Source: Amphimedon queenslandica
Lineage: Eukaryota; Porifera; Demospongiae; Haplosclerida; Niphatidae
Assembly (NCBI RefSeq): GCF_000090795.2
Contig: NW_003546458.1
Coordinates: 56,354-97,747, forward strand
Direction of reading: 5' to 3'
DNA length: 41,394 nt
Shown piece by piece: positions 12,301 to 22,600 of the stretch; position 1 is the stretch's first letter, and every line of letters begins with the position of its first letter. Under the pieces are notes generated by a model. That model worked only from the letters and a program-made list of their open reading frames with translations. It did no database searches and had not been told where the DNA came from. A program made the translations under genes and the position numbers.

Positions 12301-13823
12301 AAGACAACTCGCTCTTAATCAAAAGCTCCAACAAGTGATCTGTGAAGCATCTTATGAAGACATTCCTATTGCCTGGATATTCCTTCGTAGTTTATTCTAT
12401 CGTAGTAAAAGATGTGTCATTGCTAAAGATGAGCTTGAAGAAATGGCACAGGAATGTGGTATGGATAAAAGCTCATTTCTAGGATTTTGCAAGTTTTATA
12501 CATCTTTGGGAGCATTTTTGATCTGAGCCTGGTTGATGAGAACTGCCGAGCTGTTGCTGTTAAGCCAATGGCCTTCCTGTGGTTACTTGATCTCCTTTTG
12601 TATCCAAGTGAAGAGTTACGTAAAAAGTATCCCATGATATTGTATGGAATCTATCCAGAAGAAGCTTGCAAGGAAGTTTTTAAAGTAGATTGCTTAACAT
12701 TATTTATGGAAGCACTCATGCCCTGTCTTTGGCAACTAAAGTTGCACCTCATCTTATTGAAGCACCAGCAGACATTCCATTCAATCGTAACATGATGCAT
12801 TACTTTATCTCGTTGAGTCGTACTGGCCAGTTTAATGATGCTCTTCATCCTCATTCAATACACATTATCACAAGCATTAACACACCGCATGTCTTTAGAC
12901 AAGTAACAGTAACCAAGCATCTTTTAGAATTGCTGAAAGCTCCTAAGCTCATCCCATGCAAGTATTTCAATCGAACCATCATCAAAGATACATCTACTGG
13001 GACAACAATCACCATTGTGTCTCACAGCCCAGCTACCAGATTGGATTTGGACAAGCCCAACAGTGAAGTGTGTGGGTGTATTGTTTGTGCGTATAATAAA
13101 ATTGCTGATACATGCAATGTTACTGTCAAATACAAGTTTGTCAAATTGTGTGCTGATGAAAAAATCTCAGATGTTCAATCTATTCCGTCTTCCTCATATC
13201 GTATTTTACCAGATAATGAGCTTTGTGCTATAAGCAAAAAGCCTGAAAAAGATGATAGTGACCTACTGCAGGCATGGAATAAAGCCACTGATTGAGGTAA
13301 TTTTATCAATTATNNNNNNNNNNNNNNNNNNNNAACTATTTTTAGAATGAAATAAAAGATATTTCTAAACCAACTGGAGGTGAGCTTGTTAGATCTGTTT
13401 AGGTGTGGTTAGTTATGTAAATAGTAATAAAAATAATGTCATTAAAATGGTTTTCTTCCTTTTTCAGATATAAAAGCAACTGAGCTGGCAGATATAGCAG
13501 ACAGGATTGCCTCTGTTGTACAAGAATATGATATGGATGTTTGTGAAGTTGCTAAAACACTTCTTGGTGAGGAAAACAAGGAAAAGTTTCAAGGGCTAGA
13601 AAATGACAAGCGTGTAAATGGCCTAATCCTCTTATGGTATGAGAACCAGTTGAGTGCAAAAAGAGGCCAAGAACCAAGACGTGAATTTGCCAAAAAGTTA
13701 TCTGAGCTAGGAGCAAATCTTATTGCTAAGCTGAGCATTGATAAGCAAGCAGAGTTTGAAAAAATAGTAAAAAGCAAGTTTGAGAATATGGCACAAGAAT
13801 TGGATGCCTACTATTATCACTAG
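12301..13823 (+). pseudogene. 5'-truncated, frameshifted copy of the death-fold-like gene
   Basis: Homologous to 17615-19401 of the intact gene at 16296. It lacks exons 1-2 and about the first 1,020 bases of exon 3. Three single-base changes break the frame relative to the intact copy: a missing base near 12505 (ATC-TTTGGG against ATCCTTTGGG), a missing base near 12720-12726, and an extra base near 13285 (AAAGCCACTG against AAAGCACTG) giving an early TGA. The open segments therefore step through three frames (12335-12526, 12487-12795, 12690-13295). The splice sites for the small exon (from about 13347) and the last exon (13470-13823) are kept, and the last exon is intact to the same YYYH-stop end. 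A 20-N gap lies in one intron, so some changes could be assembly errors, but the missing 5' half cannot be explained that way. Confidence 0.85.
13314..13333. other. Assembly gap (20 N)
   Basis: Twenty unknown bases inside the intron upstream of the small penultimate exon of the pseudogene. Twenty may be a placeholder length. Local copy number and junctions should be treated with caution. Confidence 0.99.
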
Positions 13824-14097
13824 TTCATTGCTGGCAATCACATACTGAGTGATCGTACATGATAGAAAGATTAAATTTATAGTATTATTTTATTACATTA
13901 ATAGCTAGACTTTTATACATTTTATATTTTATTTACCTCATACCACTTTTGCTCATAAATACATGTATTAGACATTTCATTAGACAGTTCTTAATAAAAT
14001 ATTTTTCTTCTAAAATGTAAAATATGCACAGCAAGATTATGTAGAATTAACATCAGCAGCGATGTTAATTTATGTAGAATTAACAGCTCAGCAGCAA

Positions 14098-14790
14098 TCA
14101 GCAATTTAGCTCAGTTTTTTTCTTCCAATCCACTCCTTCCAAATCCTTAGAGTCTTCTTTGGGATAAAAAGTAGTTGTAATGTGTGCATCAGGCATGATT
14201 TACTACTAAAATATCATAATTATATTTCCCTTGTCACACACATCTTTCAATAGCAGCAATTAAGCCTTTCAAAAGGCATTGACATGACCCATGTGCACCC
14301 AAAAAGGACTTTCCTATAAAAATTTATGAACAATAATAGTGTGTTTTCCTTCATTGTACCTTTCTATCACTTATTTCTACATGTTTCTCAAATACATTGT
14401 TCTCTATTCCACATACAAAACACCTATCCTTCTGATCTTGTTCAGGCTATTGTTGCCTACAAGGATAATAGTATACATAGTTTTTATACCAGATCAATTA
14501 ACACCACATACCACTTCATTATTGAGTTTGATAAAAACCAATGTGAAAGAGATGATAGCATTAATCCAGAGAAGTGCAAAGAGGACCAAAGTGAGTGAGA
14601 ACAACTGCGATAAAACAAAAAATAGACATTATTTTGTGAATTTGTGTATTGGACTAAATACTTTTGATTTCCAAAGTTCTCTTTACATTTTGCAACTGAG
14701 GTACTCTCATGAAAGTGTAAGGAATGCAAATGCAGTACAAGAAGCAGCCAAGATAGAGCATAGGACAAATGCAATCAGTATTCCTAAATA
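14098..14790 (-). pseudogene. 3' remnant of a third ITPR-like copy, S6 exon deleted
   Basis: Reads right to left like the 3' end of ITPR-like B (about 19600-20655), including the CFVCG zinc-binding-like exon (near 14410-14440) and the terminal GVDWKKK coding stretch. It is broken in several ways. Around 14534 the sequence jumps from material matching 20112 straight to material matching about 20416, removing the whole S6 exon and the end of the pore exon. About 45 bp are missing inside the penultimate-exon equivalent (near 14257). The last-exon acceptor region is shortened (near 14177), and the reading frame at the C-terminus runs on to a different stop (14098-14100). Homology ends near 14790-14810 at the junction with the next gene fragment. 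The plus-strand ORFs here are antisense shadows. Confidence 0.8.
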
Positions 14791-14878
14791 CAAAAATACA
14801 TGACATTGCAATGATTTAAAATATTAAGTACTGCAGCTGCCATTTCAATTCATTATAAATAATGTAAAAATTATGTAC

Positions 14879-15814
14879 CTCAATGAATGTGATAAGCTTC
14901 CATTATCATCTAATCTGCGATTAAGCTCAGAGTAGTACAGACTTGAGGTGTGTCCTTTTTCCAAGTCTTCCGGCAAAGAATTTCCTTTTCTCTTCTTCCT
15001 CATTTATTGTATCCTGTCCAGGGGTAATGGTGGACTTGTTGCCACGGAGACCAAGTTGGTGTTCTATCTCACTGATGATATAGTAGCCACTACCTATTAG
15101 CAAAAAGAGTTATTCAGATGACAATAGTTAGTTTGTTAAATTATAGCTTACCAGTACTGAAGTTTAGAGGATCTTCACCTAAACTAGAAAAATAAAGAAA
15201 TAAATGTTATCTTAATTAAAAGGACATTGTTGCTAAAAAATAAACATACAAATCAATTACATCCACTATGCATGTACATGTAGTAGGTATCTGTACTTTT
15301 GCTGGTACTTACATGTACATGCACACACATGTACATTATCATACATTATTATATGCGTGTACATATTCTCACCTAGAGGTTGATACTTTTCTCTTACTAC
15401 TCATTTTTTTTTATTCTCGTTAGAACTATCGTGTATCCACTCATCAGAATCACCTCCAACTTCTCCTCCTCCTTTTATCTCAGTAGATGATGGCTAATTA
15501 TTACAAATTAAAATAAACTAATTTAAATTTAAAATACCTTTAACCAGCTTAAACCGATTGAGCTCACTCTGTCATCTCCTCCTTCTCCTCTTGTTGTGTT
15601 TCTGTGTATAGTATGACTGATGTGGCCTAGTCTTGATCAAGTCAGTGCTGTCAACAGGCTGGATAGGATTAGCATATGATCTACCAACTGATGCTGAAGA
15701 ACTTGCTGAAGAGAGAGACTGGATAGGAGAGAAGGACAAGTATGAATGATACAGTATGCCTCTCACTTCTTGTAAGAATTTATCAAATTCTGGATCAGAC
15801 TCAGTGTCAGTCAT
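14879..15814 (-). pseudogene. Fragment of an unrecognised gene with three apparent frameshifts
   Basis: Starts at ATG 15814-15812 (MTDTESDPEFDKFLQEV) and reads leftwards. Exon 1 ends at the GTATTT donor after 15538; further exons are 15493-15373, about 15184-15153 and about 15095-14879, with good GT/AG sites. Phases join if one frame slip is allowed in each of three purine runs: AGAGGAGAAGGAGG (about 15580), an A9 run (about 15407), and AAGAAGAGAAAAGG (about 15000). Without them every exon hits a stop. The product would be a polar, Ser/Glu-rich protein ending in view with YYSELNRRLDDNGSLSHSL, followed by a donor whose next exon is missing, because third-copy ITPR-like DNA begins at about 14800. 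I do not recognise the family. It is either a decaying truncated gene or a stretch of poor sequence. Confidence 0.55.
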
Positions 15815-16295
15815 TTTGTTGCTATGGTTTATTCGAGGGTGTGGCTAACTTGCAACTGCATGGCCATAAATATTAGAGTACATAGATATTAGAGTTATTT
15901 AGTCGCTTATAAGCCTAACAGCAAGATCAGTTCAATACTTTCTGAGTAAAGGGTACAAAACTAAAAAGCAGTGAAGGGCAACTTCAACCAGGACAATTCA
16001 CGGCACTATTAAAAAGTCTTCTTTAGTTTTAATACACAAAAACTGATATCACTAGATAGAGTAGGTCTCAGTAGTTAATTAGAATCATTTCGGTGCATAA
16101 GGTCCATTCGCTTAATTGGCATGATGCCTCGCATGATGCATGATGTGTTGTATGTAGTATCTATGCTGCAGTATAAACAGGAAAACGGTAGTCTCGCTAG
16201 CATTCCCGACTTACAGTCAAGGCTCGCAAGACTAGGAAAACAGGGCCCTACAAACTCTGCTGGTTGATTGGTGATCATAGGATTGAGGTGACTTG
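15815..16295. other. Intergenic region between two divergent gene starts
   Basis: 481 bp between the fragment's ATG (15814, minus) and the death-fold-like gene's ATG (16296, plus). It presumably holds 5' ends and promoters. There are GCATGATG short repeats near 16120-16145, but no clear promoter motif and no ORF with support. Confidence 0.5.
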
Positions 16296-19200
16296 ATGGA
16301 CTCGGGATCGTTTCCCGCCCTGTAAGTTTCAGTTTACCAATAATTGTCTGTTTTATCTTTTTATTTTCCTTCTTTTTATTTATAACTCAATTAAGACCGT
16401 TCAGTTCACCCACTCAAGGGACAGAACCCCACCAGCATATTCGAGATATAAATGTGGTAACTGCGCCTATCGGTATAGACGTAAATGCGTCTAACTTGTA
16501 CGTGGAACCTGAGCCGTGTCAGGACTCTACTAGCCCGAAAGGTATGGACTAGAAAATGGAATAACAAGTTTATTCCTTATTATTATCTAGGATATGATTT
16601 TAACTTGGGTTCCTTGAAAGAAATCATTAAAAATCCGAAATTGACAGCAAAAGTAAAACCAGCACTAATATCATTTCTTGGCATACCGCCTGACAGTGGT
16701 CAGACAGAGGCAGTACAGCATATTCTTGATCGCTACATTGATAAAGTGACGCCTACATTTGCATCAACTCCTGGTCGAGTAGGGGAAGATGTGACAAAAG
16801 CTGAAGGTATCGAGTACCATGAATTGGTAGCGACCGGCTTTAAATCTGTGAGGAATCTTTACATTGGTGAAGTAACAGAAGAGTCGAGCTCTGCTTTTGG
16901 TATTCTCTCTGCTTTTAGACAAGGCCTTATAGAGGAAAAGAAATTACCACTTTTCAATATATATGCTAAGCCATCACAAGGATTTAAGAACAAGCTACTA
17001 AGCGAGCATCTGATCCATACTTACCATTATCTGCGAGAACAAGAGTCAATACCAAAAAGAGATCAAAAGTCTGTCAAAGATGTAGAAGAGCTTAGCGAAA
17101 AGGATCAAGAATATGCAAAGAAACTCAAGCGACTTCTTCCAGAAGGAATAGCCCTTGTTATTATGTGGGATGTGGCTCTAAATAAGAGCGTCTTCCATTT
17201 TCTAACAGCTCTTCGTGGTCACCTTTATAACTGTCACTCCTGGCTCTTCCTTGACCTTCAGCAAGATCTTGAAAAGCTTCATTTACCTCCTGAAATACCT
17301 CCCATTTTATCTAACAGAGATGGGAGAGAAATAAAAGATGCTACACTGCTCATAAAGTGGAGACCGCGTCTTCATTACTTAATTCGTTCTTGCCGATTAG
17401 GAGAGACTAAGGAAAAGAAGAGGAGAAGAGTTTGTACTGTTTTTGCTAAGCATGATGGCACCTTTAATGGGAGAATGGAAGAGAAAATGGATGAGCTTGA
17501 AAGAAAAGTACAAGTAACAGCAAGACACATCGGTGTAACATCGTTGCTTAAAGAGAAAATTGTTCCCGTAAACCTCTGTAGTGCAGGTCAGATGGATGAT
17601 GATTGCTTGTTGCGTCTTAATCAAGAACTTCAGCACGTAATCTGTGAAGTGTCTTATGAAGACATTCCTATTGCTTGGATCTTTCTACGAAGCTTATTTT
17701 ATCGTAATGAGAAATGTGTCATTACAAAAAAAGAGCTTGAAAAAATGGCAAAGGAATGTGGCATGAACGAAAGTTCGTTTACAGGATTTTGCAAATTCTA
17801 TACATCCTTTGGGAGTATTTTTGATCTGAGCCTGGTTGACGAGAAGTGTCAAACTGTTGCTGTTAAGCCAATGGCCTTCCTGCAGTTACTTGATTGCCTT
17901 TTGTATCCAAGTGAAGAGTTGCGTAAAAAGTATCCCATGATATCATATGGAATCTATCCAGAGGATGTTTGCAGGGAAGTGTTTAATGCAGCAGATTGGT
18001 CATTATTTATGGATGCACTCATTTCTCTATCTTTGGCAACTAAGGTTTCAGCTCAGCTTATTGAAGCACCAGCAGATGTTCTACTCAATTGTAACACGAC
18101 ATATTACTTTATCTCGTTGAGTCGTACTGATGAGTTTGATGATGTTCCTCATCCTCATTCAATACACATTATCACAAGCATTAACACACCGCATGTCTTT
18201 AGACAAGTAACAGTAACCAAGCATCTTTTGGATATGCTGAAAGCTCCTAAGCTCATCCCATGCAAGTATTTCGATCGAACGATCATCAAAGATACATCTA
18301 CTGGAACAACAATCACCATTGTGTCTCACAGCCCAGCTACCAGATTGGATTTGGATAAGCCCAACAGTGAAGTGTGTGGGTGTATCGTTCGTGCATACAA
18401 TAAAATTGCTGATACATGCAATGTTACTGTCAAATACAAGTTTGTCAGACTGTGTGCTGCCGAAGACTTCTCAAAAGTTCAATCTATTCCGTCTTCCTTG
18501 TATCATATTCTACCAGATAATGAGCTTTGTAGTAAATGCAAAGAGCCTGAAAATGATGATAGTGACCTACTGCAGGCATGGAATAAAGCACTGACTGAGG
18601 TAATGATATCAATATTAATGACTATAACTATTATCCAACTATTTTTAGAATGAAATAAAGGGTATTTTTAAGCCAACTGGAGGTGAGTTGTTTGTTCTAT
18701 TTATTAGAGTGTGGTTGGTTGTGTAAAAAATGATAACATGAATATCAGTCATTAAATAAATCCTATGAGTTATTTATGGAATTTGGAGGGAAGCCTGAGG
18801 CTTACAAATTCTATAGACACCTCATAGGAGGTGTTTATCTGTTATAAGGCAAGGAGGTAATCGAGGTATAGTTATGACAAGTGGTTAATTAGGCTCAAGC
18901 AAAATTAATGTACATTTGTGGTATTTCCTTGCATGGCTTCTATGTAGTGATCTCCATAGCATTTGGAAACTTCATTCATATCATCAACATCAAACGGAAT
19001 TATTCATGAATAGTTTATAAAATGTTTTTTTTTAACCTTTTTTAGATATAAAAGCAACAGAGCTGGCAGATATAGCAGACAGGATTGCCTCTGTTGTACA
19101 AGAATATGAAATGGATATTCGTGTAGTTGCTAAAGCATTACTTGGTGAGGAACACAAGGAAGAGTTTCAAGGAATAAGGAGTGACAAGCGTATAAATGGT

Positions 19201-19401
19201 CTTATCCTCTTCTGGTATCAGAACCAGTTGAGCCAAGAACCAAGACGTGACTTTGCCAAAAAGTTATCTGAGCTAGGAGACAAACTTATTGACGACACTA
19301 AAGCTAAGCTGAGCATTGATAAGCAAGAAGAGTTTGAAAAAATAGTAAAAAGCAAGTTTGAGAATATGGCACAAGAATTGGATGCCTACTATTATCACTA
19401 G
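16296..19401 (+). CDS. Winged-helix/death-fold-like protein, 856 aa, sponge NLR/ROCO-like family
   Basis: Five exons give one open frame of 2,571 bp: 16296-16321, 16396-16541, 16591-18599, 18649-18682 and 19046-19401. The ATG gives MDSGSFPAL and joins in phase to exon 2. An internal ATG at 16485 lies in a different frame of exon 2 and is rejected. Visible parts: a mainly helical N-terminal half with WDVALNKSVFHFL and HSWLFLDLQQDL segments, where I see no Walker A motif; a region around residues 400-500 (EDIPIAWIFLRSLF...ITKKELEKMAKECG...FCKFYTSFGSIFDL) resembling the winged-helix segment after the GTPase/NTPase in ROCO and NLR proteins; a beta-rich region with SHSPATRLDLD; and a C-terminal ~110 aa helical domain (VAKALLGEE...GLILFWYQNQ...RRDFAKKLSELG) resembling a Death domain. 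Cell-death or innate-immune signalling is an inference from this layout. It ends tail-to-tail with ITPR-like B. Confidence 0.72.
18750..19020. other. ~270-bp intron segment absent from the pseudogene copy
   Basis: Intron 4 is 363 bp here but only about 87 bp in the fragment at 13382-13469; the two share both ends. The extra block contains a short inverted repeat (TCCTATGAG / CTCATAGGA, about 18760 and 18818). It may be an insertion here or a deletion in the fragment. No terminal repeats typical of a transposon were found. Confidence 0.6.
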
Positions 19402-19633
19402 TTCATTGCTGGCAATCACATATATACTGAGTGATCGTACATGATAGAAAGATTAAATTTATAGTATTATTTTATTACATTAATAGCTAGACTTTTATAC
19501 ATTTTATATTTTACCTCACACTATTCTTGCTCATAACTACATGTATTAGACAGTTCTAAAAATTATTTTTCTTCTAAAAAGTAAAAAATGCACAGCAAGA
19601 TTCAGAATTAACAGCTCAGCAGCAATCAGCAAT
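19402..19633. other. 232-bp convergent intergenic region
   Basis: Lies between the stop codon of the death-fold-like gene (+) and that of ITPR-like B (-) and must hold both 3' UTRs and poly(A) signals. The first part is highly conserved in the broken module (13824-13935). The transcripts may overlap. Confidence 0.6.
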
Positions 19634-22600
19634 TTAGTTGTTTTTTTTCTTCCAGTCCACTCCTTCTAGATCCTTGGAGTCTTCTTTGGGATAAAAAGTA
19701 GTTTTGCCACTATTAATCTATTAAAAATGTGTGCATCAGACATGATTTACTACTAAAATGATTATTAATTGATTACCATGTCACACACATATCTTTCAAT
19801 AGCAGTAAGCCTTTCTGAAGGCATTGACATGACCCATATACCGTAGTATATGTAACTATATACATAATGATTTGCATGAGTGTGCACCCAAAAAGGACTT
19901 TCCTATAAAAATTATGAACAATAATAGCGTATTTCCTTCATTGTACCTTTCTATCACTTATTTCTACATGTTTCTCAAATACATCGTTCTCTATTCCACA
20001 TACAAAACACCTATCCTTCTGATCTTGTTCTATCATTGCCTACAAGGATAATAGTATACAGTTTTTATACCAGATCAATCAACATTACATACCATTTCAT
20101 TATTGAGTTTGCTAAAACCGTCATTAAAAATACCAATAGCAATGGGCAGTATAATAAGAGTAATAATCAAATAATACGAGACATCAATTATTGCTCTCCA
20201 GGCAAAGATGGTAAAGTCAGGACCAGGTTGATTAACATAGGTGGATGGTATAGACTAAAAATTGAATCATATAATAGTGCAATACTTGGTCTATAATATT
20301 AAAATACTTACTCCTCCAAAGGAGCTGAATAAACCAACTCTTAAAACAGTGATGTAGCATTCAAATAGTGAATCACAGAAAAGATTCTGATTTACATCGA
20401 AGAAGCTATAAAGGAAAGTGAAAGAGATGATAGCATAAATCCAGAGAAGTGCAAAGAGGACCAAAGTGAGCGAGAACAACTGTGATTCTATATACAACAA
20501 AAAATATACATTGCTTTTAAATTTGTACATTGACTTACTCTTTATTTCCAGAGTTTTCTTTACATTTTGTAACTGAGGGAGTCTCATGAAAGTGTAAGGA
20601 ATGCAAATGCAGTACAAATATCCAAAACTTATTGATGAAGCAGCCAAGATAGAGCACAGGACAAAGATTAAGCGGTAGAGAGTGCCAAAAGACAACAAAT
20701 TAAATTCATAACATTTAGTGTAGCTCTCGTATGCAAAAATTGTCTTTTGTGTACGTAAAATTTTTTTATAAAAATATCTAAAATGTTTTTTGACCCACAT
20801 TTCTATTTTATAACTAAAATAAGAAAGAAAGTGTACATGATACTTGCCTAAAGGCTTTAAATAGAGCCTACCGAGCATTCTTTAAGCCATAAGGTATCAC
20901 AATGAAGTTTTTCTTCTCAGTAATAAAATACTGAGCTGTCATCCATAAACTCAGCAATAAATGAGGAATGGTGAAGACATGTCGCCAGTAAAAGTAAGAT
21001 GCTAAACGCAAGTTTGGTTTTGTGATGATTACAATTGAAGAATTGGCCCCTTGTTGGTCAATGACACTATTAAAAATAGTGGAAAAATAAGAATAATGTG
21101 ATGTACACCTCACATACCTGTCTGGAATGATATACAGTGATAAAATTAGCAGATTTAAAAGAATGGTTAGTAGTATCAGTAGAAAATTAAACAATTCACT
21201 GAAACTATATAATTTGAAGCATAAAAAAATGTCAAGAATAAAATTTAAACTTACAACCCAAATAGCACGTTAAATAATGGTGGTATTTTCTTCAATTTAG
21301 ACTGCAAGTATTGGTTATATTTGAAAGGGTACAAGTAATGCAATTAACCTTGTGAGTAAAATTCCTGTGAGCAGATTTTGTCCAAAGGATGAGGTTCTCT
21401 TGCCTGTCTTCAATATCTTCTCGGTTCACATTATGCTTGAAAATATGTTTTTCAGTCTCACTTAGTTCAAGCTTTGTATAAAGAGAATTATTATAAGCTA
21501 AAATTAATTACAAATTAAAGTGTACCGATGGAGCATATGGAAAATAAACACGTGTCAGAATGCCACTTCCCTTAGTATCTTCATAAAACACTTCAATTCT
21601 GTGTGAACGTTCTTCCAAATAGCTCAAAATATTCCATAATATTTGTTTGTCACATTTTTCTGAAAAAATTGTTTTGTCACATTTTTCTAAATAAATTGAC
21701 AAAAGTACTTTATTCACGAAATGCTATGATGTACACATTATACAATTTACTTGTAAAGTTAAATGATTTGTCATGATCCTCTACAGTTCTCAGAACATGA
21801 TAGGCTTTTAAAACCGCTTGCCTCATAGCACTTAGATGACTAGAAAGGTCATGGATTTGTGAATTGTCATCACGATCCTGCAAAGTATGAGAATTCCTGA
21901 AATTGACATAATAATTATCACTAACAATTTTATAAATTCCAAATATCTCTACGATGAACTTTACAACTTTGTCCTTTTTCAGGTTAGTGCAAACCATTTG
22001 TATAACTTTTTTACTTTCCTTACAAGTTTCTTCCAACAGGATTTGCAACAATTTAATTGCTACTCCCTGCATCTTTTGTTCCTCAATTTCCACAATCGCT
22101 ACCTACACATAAACAGTATATTGATAAAGACATAAATATGATTACATTGCAGGGAGTGCTGAGTATGAGGTTGATGGAGTCTATCACTTGCCCATCCAGT
22201 GCTACTTTTTTATTTTCAATGTTACCATTGCACATTTCAATCAGTGCCTATACAAATAAGTCTAATTATTATAAGCAGGGTTCCAAACTGACTTGTATTG
22301 CTTTGGTCTTGCATTCAATTAAACTTGAATGAATTTCTAAATTAGCTAACTTGCTGAGGAGAATTGCTGTATCTCTGACAAAGTGTATTCCCTTTAAAAT
22401 GATAGTTCAAACAACTAACTGGTTCAGAATCACTCACAGTAGAAGGATCCAGTCTCATTTTATCCTGCATTTCATCCTTCTGTCCAGAGCACATAGCACT
22501 AATCACATCTAGTGATAACCCAGCTTGCCAAATTAAATCTGTCCCTGTTTCAACTTTCTGTAGCACAAATATACATGTACATGCTTGATTCATAATTTTG

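Noticed and set aside
14326..14803. Plus-strand ORFs of 90 and 154 aa
   Set aside because: They are antisense to the ITPR-like 3' remnant and have no conserved counterpart in the matching 19.9-20.6 kb region.
16485..16590. In-frame ATG start at 16485 for a 722-aa protein
   Set aside because: This frame reads exon 2 in the wrong phase and then through intron 2. Splicing 16296-16321 / 16396-16541 / 16591 gives a clean phase-consistent N-terminus and a total length divisible by three.
18600..18653. Hydrophobic tail (MISILMTITIIQLFLE) as a C-terminal membrane anchor of the death-fold-like protein
   Set aside because: It is read-through of intron 3 after a good donor (GAG/GTAATG); the pseudogene copy shares the same exon border.
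20868..20900. A 24-base intron joining KNAR to GKYHVH in ITPR-like B
   Set aside because: Too short for a normal intron. The true junction may use the downstream GTATCA donor near 20850; left unresolved.
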